Shown here in pieces: positions 1-10,434 of a stretch of DNA of 64,000 nt. Source of the stretch: Gnetum montanum (Eukaryota > Streptophyta > Gnetopsida > Gnetales > Gnetaceae); assembly GCA_015680685.1 (NCBI GenBank), contig MNCI01035832.1:984291-1048290 (forward strand). The letters run 5' to 3'. Each line of letters starts with the position of its first letter. Position 1 is the first letter of the stretch. Made by a program: the position numbers and the translations under genes. The notes under the pieces are model-generated. The model made no database searches, had not been told where the DNA came from, and was given only the letters and a program-made list of their open reading frames with translations.

Positions 1-158
1 TTGGCGAGCGCTCAGAAGAATCTAATGATAGCACGGACAGCACGCCTAATGATTCTCCCGGACGATATGATTACAGCTCTGAAGACTTTCACAACCATGC
101 AGACGATTCTGATGGACATAGTGTCGATTTTGGTCCAAACAGTCCACCGTCACGTTAA
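1..158 (+). CDS. 3' end of an unidentified acidic, serine-rich protein
   Basis: Reading from base 3 gives 51 uninterrupted codons ending in TAA at 156-158. The peptide is rich in Ser, Asp, Glu and Asn, contains SPGRYDYSSEDFHNH near its middle and ends in NSPPSR. Such a biased, disordered tail is typical of the C-terminus of a real plant protein, and it is followed by a plausible 3' UTR. The other two frames give unrelated or quickly stopped peptides. I do not recognise the family. The gene body would lie upstream of the window. It could also be chance open sequence, but the composition and the downstream poly(A) signal favour a true end. Confidence 0.45.
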   Translation, partial: GERSEESNDSTDSTPNDSPGRYDYSSEDFHNHADDSDGHSVDFGPNSPPSR

Positions 159-540
159 AAAGTTGTCTACCACAATCTCTGCCACAATCTCTTAAAGTGG
201 ATCCGAATCCTAAAAGAAGATCGTCCCAGTTGGCATCCATTGATGAAAGGTGGTTTGTAAGCTATAAATAGCAGTGTGTGTGTGTGTGTGTAAAAATATA
301 TATGAATGCAAGTAGCATAAGAGAGTCAAGTAGTCTGCAAGTGTGAGTTCCTTTCTGCAAAAGTGAGTAGTTGTAAGGAGATGATATCAGTTTCTTGATG
401 CTCTCTGCTCAGAAACTAAGCATTCTCTCCACCACTGAAAGAGAAATCGTTCTGTGATGCGCTTTGCTATAGAACAAGCATTCTTTTCAATTCTGTAAAT
501 GCTGGTGTGTGCAATAAAATGATTTGTTTTGGCATATCTG
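159..540 (+). other. Probable 3' UTR with GT microsatellite and poly(A) signal
   Basis: No ORF of note. A (GT)9 run lies at 274-291, just after a TATAAATA-like string at 263-270. An AATAAA signal lies at 513-518, followed by T- and GT-rich sequence, as expected at a plant cleavage site. This fits a 3' UTR for the partial gene at 1-158. Confidence 0.4.
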
Positions 541-1629
541 TGTGTTATTTGGTCTGCATTCAAATGAGCGTATGTGTTAGTTCTGTGTAGGTAAAGACTT
601 ATGTTTACAAATGTGTCCTGAAGATAATTTTGGACAGCTAATTAGGAATAGAAAACAACAGACTAAGTCATGTGTATGTAAACCTACGCAACGTACATCA
701 CAGAAATATTCAAAACCAAAAAAAGTCTGGAAACGGAAATTCCATTGACCATGTTTCCTTTTAATAATTTATCTTTGCTAATTAACCTAGGTATGCTACA
801 TACCTTAGCTTAATTAGGGGGGGATAACCAATTAATAAAAGATATGATAGTAGGATATAACCAACTTGGAAGCTGAGCCAAGAACAAGTTAGGAATGAGT
901 TAGATGTATGTATCTAGGATCCTTAAATCATAAGAAATGTTTAGACCTTGAGGTTATAAAACATTCTTACACCTAACAAAGCAAATCTTGTAAGGTGATG
1001 TTAAGCCCAATTAATCCTAGGTAGGGCCTTCCTAATTGAGTTATATGTGAACGCATATTCAATAATAAGAATTTATTATCAAAAGAGGAATAAGCAAAAT
1101 TAACAAATAAATATTTGGACATTTGGACAAGTTTAATTTTTGTTTTGATAGTGAATGTTAATCTTTTTCTTGTTAAATGTCTATATGTTTTTAATGTATT
1201 GAATTTTGGATAGACAATAAAATATCTTAGAAAAGCAGTAGCATAATTTTATTTTATTTGGTGGCTTTGTTGGATGTATTGAATTTTGCATCTAGTAATG
1301 TTTATTTTATTTTTTTTGCCTTTATGACCATGCACTAGCCAAAAGCTAGTTAAAGGTTGTGTTAAACCCCAAAATTGGTTCACTTTTTAATAAACATTTT
1401 TACGTTTCTATTATATATTATTTGATTAATATTTGATTAATGTTTATTTTAATTTATTGTATTTTAATTTATTATAATGGTGAGTATTAGTTTATTATTA
1501 TTACTTTATTTTAGTTTAATTAAATATATTATATAAAAACATTATATATTATATAAACAATATAGTTTATATTATATATAAACTATATAAACATTACATC
1601 AGAATTAGGGCACGCCACTCTTGTCTTGA
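541..1629. other. AT-rich spacer, no gene seen
   Basis: Only short shadow frames are present. The end is extremely AT-rich and holds a perfect 12-bp inverted repeat (1560-1571 and 1577-1588, 5-nt loop). The 16-mer TGGCTTTGTTGGATGT occurs at about 1263 and again at about 2771, bracketing the gene-fragment mosaic. Confidence 0.6.
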
Positions 1630-1880
1630 TTTACCTGCAGACAAAGCAAGGCGGTGATAGCTTCTGCGCCCACGACGGAAGCTGTAACTCCGACACAAAT
1701 GTTTTGTAGATGGTGATAGACACGGCAATGGTGGCCACCAGCACAGACCCAAACCACCACTATGGCACCACCTTGTAATTCTTCTTCATCAGCCTCATGT
1801 GCACGTCTTCCTCATCTTCCATCACTACTAGATCACGGGGATGACTATGCCAGCGCATCTTTGTCGGATCATATGCGAGA
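1630..1880 (-). pseudogene. Oligopeptide transporter (OPT) fragment
   Basis: On the minus strand the reading EDVHMRLMKKNYKVVP is followed, after an in-frame TAG, by WWF and a hydrophobic stretch ending near ELQLPSWAQ. In plant OPT/oligopeptide transporters the order 'DVHtkLMkky..vP.WWf', a membrane segment and 'LQLPWW' marks the middle of the protein. About 80 residues of a protein normally 700 or more residues long are present. The stop falls where the family has Gln before WWF. Nothing recognisable continues on either side, so this is a captured or translocated piece. It is opposite in orientation to the three fragments that follow. Confidence 0.6.
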
Positions 1881-2019
1881 TTAATGAAATGGAAGAGATT
1901 TTGGTGAGTTGTATTATTACAGATTTCTTTGCGTCGAGGTCTCTGGATGTTGCTTGAGATTTGCAGATCTCTGCAACCACCACTTTCTGGCCTGGTGTCG
2001 TTGCTACATACGCTCGCAT

Positions 2020-2260
2020 TCATCACTTGCCTGGACTTCTTTCATCAAATCTTGTCCTCGCAGATGGAATTCCAAAAGAGACAAAATTGACCAGGTATCT
2101 TCCCTTGATGCCACTCCTGTCATCAAGTAGACTTTCATGGCTTATTGGCAGCGACTGGGACAAGAAATTCCTCTTTGAATTCTAGCAGCGCAATGAAAGC
2201 AGGCTAAAGCACAAGGCCAAACTCCTCATTTTCAACTCTTTCGATGATGTGAAACAGCCT
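2020..2260 (+). pseudogene. UDP-glycosyltransferase fragment
   Basis: The plus frame reads SNLVLADGIPKETK, LPLMPLLSSSRLSW, FLFEF, then TAG at 2183-2185, then SRLKHKAKLLIFNSFDDV. This matches the acceptor-binding half of plant family-1 UGTs (UGT82/83-like): the 'DG.P' stretch, the 'P.mP' segment with a following Trp, and the 'NSf.dlE' motif. The UGT signature box (PSPG) and both ends are absent. The frame runs without a break into the GDSL fragment that follows, so the junction fuses two unrelated gene pieces. Confidence 0.55.
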
Positions 2261-2446
2261 GCCTGCCTTTGCTCTGCTTCACTAAAACCAGCGCAGTGTC
2301 TGGAAAGCGTTAATGAAATGGCCCAAGATTTTAACAGAGGTCTTGCAGCAAAGTTGAACAATTTATCACAGTTTCTTCTGGCCTCAGCCTTTATTTACCA
2401 CGATTGCTATAACAGAGTCTTGGACGTCATAAAGCGGCCATTGTAG
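2261..2446 (+). pseudogene. GDSL esterase/lipase fragment
   Basis: The same frame as the UGT piece continues as CLESVNEMAQDFNRGL, AKLNNLSQF, then FIYHDCYNRVLDVIKRP and a stop at 2444-2446. Plant GDSL lipases have 'C...N..a..fN.kL...l..L', then '.vy.D.Y....D.i..P..yGF' downstream of the catalytic Ser block. The Gly-Asp-Ser-Leu block and the catalytic His are not present. About 50 residues of a roughly 350-residue family are seen. Confidence 0.55.
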
Positions 2447-2498
2447 ACGAGTCGGTGATATCAGAGCTCAAATCAGTTAACCAGGATCAATTGCTACA

Positions 2499-2699
2499 GG
2501 CAGATTTGTGCCTAATATGAGCTACAAAAGTTTGACAGCAAGAACTGGTAGAGGAGGAGCTCCATTTGCAAGACTTGCAGTGTACAAAGCCTACTAGAAT
2601 ATGCATGGAGGTTGTTGGGATGCAGATATCCTTGATGCTTTTGATAATGCAATCAGGGATGGCGTCGACATTTTGTCTGTGTCATTATTCAAATAAGAT
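2499..2699 (+). pseudogene. Subtilisin-like protease fragment
   Basis: The frame beginning at 2499 reads GRFVPNMSYKSL, TGRGGAPFARLAVYKAY, an in-frame TAG at about 2595, then GGCWDADILDAFDNAI, RDGVDILSVSL and a stop. This is the plant subtilase stretch between the catalytic His region and the middle of the S8 domain (usual form 'GTARGGAPkARLAvYKvCW...D.laAfD.Ai.DGVDv.S.S'). The catalytic Asp, His and Ser are all outside the piece. It is in a different frame from the GDSL fragment and lies about 50 bp after it. Confidence 0.75.
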
Positions 2700-2840
2700 C
2701 CACCAACTTGCAGGATTCCATTAATCCACTGCAGGTTGCTACTCCGCATTGTTTTCGGTAGTGAATTTGATGGCTTTGTTGGATGTTGTGATTGGGTATG
2801 ATGATATCTTTAATTTTAACGGTGTCATTAGCTTGGTAGT

Positions 2841-3178
2841 TGTGACGTCCCATTCTTGGATGTCATCACAAACATTAAATAGTTATAGCATTTGACATTA
2901 GACATTATGACATTAGACATTATGCATAATGAATATGGTGAGGAAAATGTAGAAGAAAATAAAAAGAAGCTTTATTGATGGGTCATGGAAAACATTAAAT
3001 ATTCATAACATTTGACATTATGCATAATGAATATGATAAGGAAAATGTAGAAGAAAATAAAAAGCAGCTTTATTGATGTATCATGGAAAACATTAAATAT
3101 TCATAACATTTTTGCTTTATTGATGTATCATGGAAAACATTAAATATTCATAACATTTGACATTATGCATAATGAATT
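2841..3178 (-). repeat. LTR-end-like sequence with about 98-bp tandem repeats
   Basis: TGTGACGTCCCATTCTTGGA at 2841 resembles the outer end of the minus-strand LTR at 4401, and both are followed by a conserved AAAGCTTTATT segment. Inside lie tandem units beginning AACATTAAAT: 2871-2990 (120 bp, with an internal GACATTA duplication), 2991-3088 (98 bp), 3089-3135 (a shortened 47-bp unit) and a partial unit from 3136. The remainder of an LTR is not evident, so this may be a truncated, locally amplified R-U5 region. Confidence 0.5.
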
Positions 3179-4384
3179 ATCACTGCATGTGTTTTTGCTT
3201 GCTTCCAGAGTTCTTAGCTTCTTTCGCGGTTCCCATGCCATGACAAAGAGAATTCTAAATGCTAAAAATGCGAAGAAAATAAGAACAAGAAATAGAAACT
3301 GCAGGCAAATGAGATCCAAACACTCTATGGATGCACAGATGAGGTAGAAATGAAGCTACATGCTTGAAAGTAGTAGCTTGAAATTAGCTATGTAATTGCA
3401 ATAACACCGTTCACATGCCTTGCACGCAATTCTTGGTAGATAAAACCGAATTTCCAACCATGCACCTGCCCATGGGTTTTCCCAGCAATACATTCGTAGC
3501 ATCGATCTCATCAACAACACTTACATGGATGGTGAAAACGTGGAGTGGAGTGGAGCATCACGAAAGACAAAGATATGGCTCTCATTAGATTCCATGTTAA
3601 ATTAAGATATTCGAATGCCCAACTTGGCATTTACACCTATTATCACGGATTGGCATTGTATCAACCTATTATTATAAGGTTTATTTTTAAACATTGTTGT
3701 AGATTGTGGAGTATAAATAAGACATTCCACATTTTATTGTATTGGGATATAGAAGAGGAAGAAGAAGAATTGAAGTCCAATTCCCCTTGAAATTATTAAG
3801 TGAGAATTTGTTGAGCCTTGTGGTAACTAGGAATCATTAGAGTTCATTGTTGGGCTATTGAGGTTGATGCATTGTCAAAACAGCAAGGCAAAATCATAGA
3901 TTAAGTGAAGTATCCCTTGTAATCTTCATAATCTATGCATGTATTTATGACTTCAATTTGATTTAATCATAAATCTTCATTCTTGAACTTATGATTAGAA
4001 GTTAAAATGAAGTTTCATGCTTTTAGTTATGAGTGATAGTCATAAGTGTGGAGTTTGATTGGATTCAATTCTGACCATTTATTGTTTTGATGATGTTTTA
4101 ACTTTTAAAATTGTTCCTCTACAGGATATGAATTATAGGTCAATCACAGATGAGGTGACATCTCTAAAACAAAAGATAATCGTTAAAGTAATCCAGCACC
4201 AAATTTTGCCTGTCTCAGCAATGACTAACCACTATTATGCTTCATGTTTTCCTTATTCTACATTTTCTCAATTTTTGTGCTCTGCTTCCTCCTTTATATG
4301 TATTCTTACATGGATGTATTTTTGTTTCCTATAATAATGATAATAATATAATATTTTCTTCCAATTTGGCTCTTCAATTATGGT
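3179..4384. other. Spacer or element interior, nothing identified
   Basis: Short frames only, and none matches a family I recognise. A promoter-like GAGTATAAATAAG lies near 3710, followed by purine-rich GAAGAGGAAGAAGAAG at about 3753. If the LTR at 4401 is a 5' LTR on the minus strand, this would be its noncoding interior. Confidence 0.4.
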
Positions 4385-4385
4385 T

Positions 4386-4400
4386 TTCTCCGATACCAAA
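4386..4400 (-). other. Primer-binding-site-like sequence
   Basis: On the minus strand, directly after the LTR end GGGATGTCACA, the sequence is TTTGGTATCGGAGAA. It closely resembles the usual plant initiator-Met tRNA site TGGTATCAGAGC. This fixes the neighbouring LTR as a 5' LTR whose element interior runs toward lower coordinates. Confidence 0.55.
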
Positions 4401-4918
4401 TGTGACATCCCATTTCTAGATGTTATAAAAACATGATTGTTCATTGCTTAATTCATTGCCTTGAGTGCATTCATAAGTAATATAATCGAAATATCATAAA
4501 ATACTTTGAATAATGAATAACTAGTAAATGAAAAACTAGTACACAGAATAGGAAAAAAATAGAAATAAAAGCTTTATTAATAAGAGTGGTTTACTGTAAC
4601 ACCCTCTAGGTTATCTTCCCATATCACTTAAGCCTTAAAGGCAATCTGGCATTGCCACCACAGTTAGGCTATCCAGCTGAAGAGGTGATCAATTCCTTCT
4701 TGTCTTACTTCATTCGACTCTCATCACTTGACATTCCAAGCTTTGCAACTCCATGTCTAGCATGACCTCTAAACCTAGCTTTACATGGCATAGGTCAAAC
4801 CCATTCCCAAGGGATACATGAATATTTGTAACTCCTCATAATGAGGCATCCCTTTATTTGAAGGTTAGTTACATTTTTACAGTACATTTCTACCCTTAAC
4901 AAGGGATAGGACATTACA
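4401..4918 (-). mobile_element. LTR of a gypsy-type element (518 bp, minus strand)
   Basis: Read on the minus strand it starts TGTAATGTCC and ends GGGATGTCACA, with short terminal inversions typical of plant LTRs. An AATAAAGC poly(A)-type signal lies in the 3' third, and a primer site follows it. No pol genes follow toward 2841, so the element is either heavily deleted or noncoding. The right flank abuts a perfect inverted repeat. Confidence 0.55.
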
Positions 4919-4956
4919 CCTTGAATCTCATTTTTGGAGGCCCTTGAGATTCAAGG
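4919..4956. repeat. Perfect 12-bp inverted repeat
   Basis: CCTTGAATCTCA (4919-4930) and its exact reverse complement TGAGATTCAAGG (4945-4956) flank a 14-nt loop, immediately outside the LTR end. It can form a hairpin in DNA or RNA. Confidence 0.8.
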
Positions 4957-5085
4957 TTAAAACTATTCTAGCACTTGGATCTTTTGGTTTTCCATTTTAG
5001 CAACAGAGATTTCTAGTTCCAATAATACCCAAAAAGAGGGTATATATTTTGAAGATACCTTCTCATCGATACTAAGGTTTTCTTC

Positions 5086-6364
5086 TATCTATCTTATTTT
5101 GGCTATAGATGCACATCTTGATTTGAAACTTTACCAAATGGATGTTAATGTTGTATTTCTCTATGGAGAAATAAATGAGGAAATCTATATGATGCAATCC
5201 CATGGATTCATAGTCAATGGTTAGAAGTGCAAGGTCTACAGACTCCAATAATCCATTTATGGATTAAAAAAACTATCTAAGAAATGGCACTTTCGATTCC
5301 ATCAAGTCATCACTATTGACAAGTTTATGATGATTGAAGAAGATCACTATGTGTATGCCAAAAGATCCAATAAAAGTTTTATTGTCCTCTCCCTATATGT
5401 GGACGATATTCTACTAGCTAGTAATGACAATGAGATGGTTATCACCAAAAAAAGGTGATTGTCCTCAAACTTTGAAATGAGGGACATGGTGAGGCAGATT
5501 TGGTGCTTGGTGTAAAGATCCTAAGGGATCATTCAAGGAGACTTCTTGGTTTGTCATAAGAAACTTACCTAAAGAAACTTCTAAAGTGATTCCAAATGCA
5601 TAACTGTAAACCCATTGATACACCGATTGTTAAATGTGAGAATCTAAGCCTTAATTAATACCCAAAAACTTCCAAAGAGAAAGAGAAAATGAGTTGTGTG
5701 ACATATGCTAATGTAGTTGGGAGCTTAATATATGCAATGATGTATACTTGACCTAGCATATGCTTTGCGGTAGGACTAGTGAGCTATTACCAGTTAAATC
5801 CTGGAAATGCATACTAAAAGTAGTTAAGAGGATTCTCCATTATTTGAAGGGGACTATGAACAATGTGCTTTGTTATCAAGAATTTGTTTTGTGGCTCGTG
5901 GGTTATAGTGATGCTGATTGGGGTCGTGACCTAGATGAATGCAAATTGACATTTGGGTATGCTTTCTTGCTAAATCATGGTGTGATATCTTAGAGTAGTA
6001 AGAAGAAAACTTGTGTAGCCCTATCCACAATGGAGGCAGAGTTCGTTGCATGCTCAATGGAAACACAAGAAGCCATTTGGTTAAGGATATTCCTTGAAGC
6101 ACTTGGATTTTTTGCAAATGCATCAAGACCCATGATAGTCCATTGTGATAGCATGGTAGCACCTGCATAGTCCATTGTGCTTTGTACTATGGTAGGACAA
6201 AGCACATTGATACAAAGTATAATTTTGTCCAAGAAGCAATGACAAAAGGAAAATTAACCTTGCAAACACATTTCTACAAGTCAAATGGTTGTACATCCTC
6301 TAACAAAGCCCATTCCTACAGATGTATTCATGGCTTATGCTAAAGTCTTTGGGCTACATAGAAT
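5086..6364 (+). pseudogene. Ty1-copia reverse transcriptase and RNase H remnant
   Basis: With several frameshifts and stops, the plus strand reads the copia RT landmarks DVNVVFLYGEINEEIYM, SIYGLKKL and LYVDDILLAS (catalytic YVDD at 5396-5407 intact). The RNase H part follows: GYSDADWGRDLDE, TCVALSTMEAEFVA and EAIWLRIFLEALGF, and a C-terminal tail containing KHIDTKYNFVQEA. Gag, protease and integrase are missing upstream. The order RT-RNase H near the 3' LTR defines Ty1-copia. At least ten in-frame stops show it is long dead. Confidence 0.85.
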
Positions 6365-6750
6365 TTGATTGCATGTATGAGTGATCACTTTTTATATCAT
6401 GTATTGAGGACCTTTTTCATTTATGCACATGTTTTTTTTTTTTCATAGGTGCCATAAATTTTTGCATGTGTATGGATCCCACTACCATGTCATTAGGCTT
6501 GATTGACTCACTCACATGAACAATCATACTTTGGCACTCATAGAATAGTGAGTACAGGATGAAACATTCAAAGTGTCACCTTGGTATAGAAACCAAGATG
6601 ATGTCTCTACATTGGCCTTAATTGGTTGCTAATGTAGAGCTCCCAAATATAAAGAGAGAACTTGATGGGTCACACTTTGGATTTGCCTATGTAAAAAGAA
6701 TGAGTTGCTAGATAAGTGCAGTTGGAGCCTTTGTAGGATACCCCACCATG

Positions 6751-6764
6751 AACAAGTGGGAGAA
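6751..6764 (+). other. Copia polypurine tract
   Basis: AACAAGTGGGAGAA lies directly before the TGTTGG start of the LTR. This matches the standard plant copia arrangement in which AAGTGGGAGA precedes TGTTGG. Confidence 0.75.
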
Positions 6765-7413
6765 TGTTGGAGTTATGTGCATTGGCCCCCATGATTGGGC
6801 ATGCCGTTAAGTAACACAAGTATTGGCAAGAGTGGCTGCGGTAATTGATGGGAGTGGCTACCGTTACAGCAGCAATGACCACTCCGCCACTCTGTACTAG
6901 CACTCATTCCACCTTTGGGATAAAGATGGTGCTGCTTCTCCATTGCGTTGCTTTTGCTCCCAGCACTTCCATGGGTGGAAATGAAGGTAAAGTCCGGTAG
7001 TTTATGTCTGTCTCTTGTCCATGATTTTGCTAGTTCTGCTTCCATCGTGCATCCGATTTTGTTGTTGCTTCCACTGCACGTCCGATCTTACTGTTGTTGC
7101 ATCGTTGCATGCCGGATCTTGCTACACCACATCAGCGATCTTATTGCTGCTGCGCTGCATACTTAATCCAGCTTCTGCATGCTCTATAGCTCTGCTTCCA
7201 CCATGCATCCCATCTTGCTGTTACTTCCACTGCACATCTGATGTTGCTATTGCTGCACTGTTGCATGTTGAATCTTGCAGCCGCTACATAGGTGATCTTG
7301 TTGCCGCTGCGCTGCATACCCGGTCCAGCTTCTGTTGTTACACTGCTGTTGCCGCCTGCGCTATTAGCTATCAGTAAAACGGGTACATTAACCATCAATA
7401 AGGTATTACAACA
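6765..7413 (+). repeat. 3' LTR of the copia element (649 bp)
   Basis: It starts TGTTGG after the polypurine tract and ends ACAACA, giving a TGTTG...CAACA terminal inversion. No matching 5' LTR was seen upstream, so the element is 5'-truncated. The interior holds a two-copy 156-bp duplication. Confidence 0.65.
7035..7346 (+). repeat. Two tandem copies of a 156-bp unit inside the copia LTR
   Basis: Copy 1 (about 7035-7190) and copy 2 (about 7191-7346) both begin TCTGCTTCCA..TGCATCC. They share TTCCACTGCAC, a series of GTTGC/GCTGC triplets and GCGCTGCATAC, with about one difference in five. The CTGC-rich composition differs sharply from the AT-rich surroundings. Confidence 0.65.
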
Positions 7414-9599
7414 AAAAAGAGATTTGAACAATAATTAAAAACCATATAAACAATGCTATTCAAAATATTTGGATAATCTTTTATGTTTCATAGTAAACAA
7501 ATTATGTTTTGTAAAAAATAAAAAGTTATCAATATTTTTTTACAAATAGTACCATTTTGCATGTGTAATTTTGTCTATTCTGAATCTTCTTCTTTAGTGT
7601 GAGAAGGAATGTAGTTCTTGTAAGTCTTCTTCTTTTAAGTAAGAAGGAGGCTTAGTTGTTCTTGAGTAAGGACAAAAATTCATGGTTTCCTGTTCACTCA
7701 TTTTTATCAGAAGAGCAAATTTGAGCCCTATGCTTCAATGATGTAAGGCAGATTGAGCAGCACCTATAACTCAATTAGTTGGCTCACATGCTTTGTTAAT
7801 CAAAGGTACTAGTTTAAATCCTACTACTTGGAGGCATGTTCTAAGCATAGATATAGATAATTCAATAAAATATTCTTTCAAGATAAATTTGAATATTTTT
7901 GTTTTCATGTAATATAATTTATTATTACTAAATTTTAAAATAAACATGAATGTTTAATAATAACATTTAAATTATAGTACATAATACTATTTCTCTTCCT
8001 TCTAACAAAAAAACTTCTATTTTTCTTGCATAAGAAGTATTGAAAATATAAAAGATAGCATAAAAATATAGTCATAAGTGTTTTAGCCTTCATATATACA
8101 AGCCTTCATGTCTTTAAAAACATAAAAAACCTTAGTCTAGTCCACCTCATGCATGTAAATATTGTGTAGCTAATAATGATAAAAGCAACAAAGCATCCAA
8201 AGTACTAATAAATGGATTTGTTCAATTTTAAAGTACGGAAAATACTACTCAAGAATTTAGAAAGATAAAAATGGAATTTGTAATGGTAATAAAATAAAAT
8301 AATTAGATTTGAAGATATCACAAAAGTAACAAATATATTATGATATTTTTTTAACAAAGTATTTACATAATTCATTGTAATGCCATAAATTCTAGAAATG
8401 AAATATGTGCCAAATTTAATTAAAAAAGAAAAACTAATTATTTATAATCAAAATTTATGATTGCTTGAAAGTACTACCTTTAACAAAGTAATCTCATACA
8501 AGAAAATAAAAGATGAAGACAACCATAATCATAAACAACTAGTAGTATTGTGTTTTAATGTATGAACAAGATAACTAAGCAATGCATGTAAAATAGATTG
8601 GGTGTAAGCTTAAAGTGGAGGTAGTTTGAGAGTATAGGACATGTCATACATGGTGGTAGGAGTAAAGGTCTTGTATCTTATGTTTTTGATGTATATTGTA
8701 GAGAATTTACATAGCCTTGACATTATCTACATTTCATCAAAGATATAACAATAAAATTTTCCATAAAATGACATATACATCAATGTAGCCCTTTGGATTG
8801 GAATCATTCTCTAAATTTCTTTAGTATAGCTAGCATACATATAAACATAGTTGACACAATGTTTCAAATTCATTGGCACACACATCAACATAATACTGTA
8901 CCAATATTATTTTTGCCCTTTTAAAACAGAAACTAAAATTTAAATTTTTATCAAGTCCATAGATCCTCTAGAACTATGGGATAGAAGAAATATGCATGCT
9001 ATGATTTTTGAAAGAATCATTGAAAAACTTAACAAGTGTTCTTGGTAACATTTGAAATAAATCAATTAAATTTGCAACTATAATATTCTATTTATGTCTA
9101 ATGTGCTACAAAAAATGTGTTATTCATCTTCAATGCTATTTATATTGCACAGTCAACATATTTGTTCTTTATAAAGAATTTTGAGTCATCTACTTGTTTC
9201 AACTCTTAGATGATGAGATCCTATTCATGTTCTTTGCTAATTATCCATCATAAATGATGAAGCATAGCAAAAAATAAATAGTTTGCATTTGAATTAAAGC
9301 CTTCTCTAATACTGTTCAAATAGAAATATTTTTTTCCTTCTATATTTTCTAAACTTTTTGAAATACTATTTGTTTTCTAATTTTTGAACTTGGTTAGAAT
9401 CATGATAAAGAATGTACTCTTCAATATTCTATTTATAAAGCCATAGAAATCTATCATGAAGCCATCCTCTATCATAGGTTATTATCATCACTTTTTTCAA
9501 TTATTTATCTATGGAAGATGCAAAAAGATTATGATTGTAGATTATAAATTGACAAATAACTTCAACCACTAACTACATCATCTTTGTTTCCAAAAACAT
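7414..9599. other. AT-rich spacer
   Basis: No convincing gene. Apart from the tRNA-like stretch near 7770 I see only AT-rich unique-looking sequence. Confidence 0.6.
7770..7848 (+). repeat. Possible tRNA-derived SINE head
   Basis: The stretch contains AACTCAATTAGTTGG (resembling an A box, AGCTCAGTTGG), a CTTTG...CAAAG arm and AGTTTAAATCC (resembling a B box, GGTTCGAATCC) at tRNA-like spacing. It is too degenerate for a functional tRNA: the anticodon loop is short and the acceptor stem does not pair. A SINE head is the simplest reading. No target duplication or A tail was found. Confidence 0.35.
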
Positions 9600-10418
9600 T
9601 GATGAGAAGCAAGTATATCCTACACCCAACCATACGAATCACTAACGTTCACTCACTGATCTGGTTAAATTCCATAGACTTTAGCTCTCTAAGTACACTA
9701 GTTTCTAGGAGGTGACTCTAACCATTTGCAACAGTTGTCTTCTCAGTTCCACTTGCAAATTGCAAGTGTATGGTTAAGTGTAACTAAGGCATCTGATTTT
9801 TATCATTTTTTCTTTTATGAATTAAGTCATCTACGAATAAAAATAAATTAATTGAATGTTTAACTAATCTAATAACTATCTAATACTTAACTAATTCTAA
9901 CACAAGCATCTATTCCCACTTTTTGTACACATCCTAAACACATTATAGCGCCACTAGGTTACCAAGCATTACTCACCATTGGGGTTACCCAGTGTTAAAC
10001 ATATGCTTGAGGTGGTCATGCTTATGTTTGCTATTTAGCTGATATTAATTAATTAGTTAAAATTCATTAAGGTAGATTGCATAAATATTAAATGCATAAA
10101 GAGACATCAATCTATTCAAAGTGCTACAAGGTTTGATTAGAAAAGATCGTCTTTATTGTCATTCACACTGTCATGCTCAGGTACATTAGTGCTCGAATAA
10201 AGATTCACACACTTATTTGACTCCTACTGCAGGCACTAAAAAAATATTTTGACTCTAGGGAAAATAAACTATAAGAGCTTTGCTAACAACTAATGGAAAG
10301 ATTGATGAATCATGTGTCTAAGTGTTGTATTTATAGGCTAGCATGCATCCCACAATATCATATATCTGATAACACATCATGGGCTTTGATATCAGAGCTA
10401 ACAAAAAATGATTCATCA
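9600..10418 (-). repeat. M1 3' LTR (819 bp)
   Basis: Its plus-strand text begins TGATGAGAAG and ends GATTCATCA, the family terminal inversion. It aligns over most of its length with the LTR at 31080, including CTACACCCAACCATACGAAT and TGGTTAAGTGTAACTAAGGC. On the minus strand a TATA-like CTATAAATAC lies in U3. The outer flank (AACAT) is the presumed host sequence. Confidence 0.85.
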
Positions 10419-10434
10419 TACCTTCACAACTGAA
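10419..10434 (-). other. M1 polypurine tract (decayed)
   Basis: The plus text TACCTTCACAACTGAA is the complement of the family tract TCAGTNNTGGGGGTA next to the 3' LTR. M1 has lost several of the G residues kept in P1, M2 and M3. Confidence 0.6.

Noticed and set aside
2871-3178. Possible CRISPR-like array
   Set aside because: The units are contiguous tandem repeats without unique spacers, in plant DNA.
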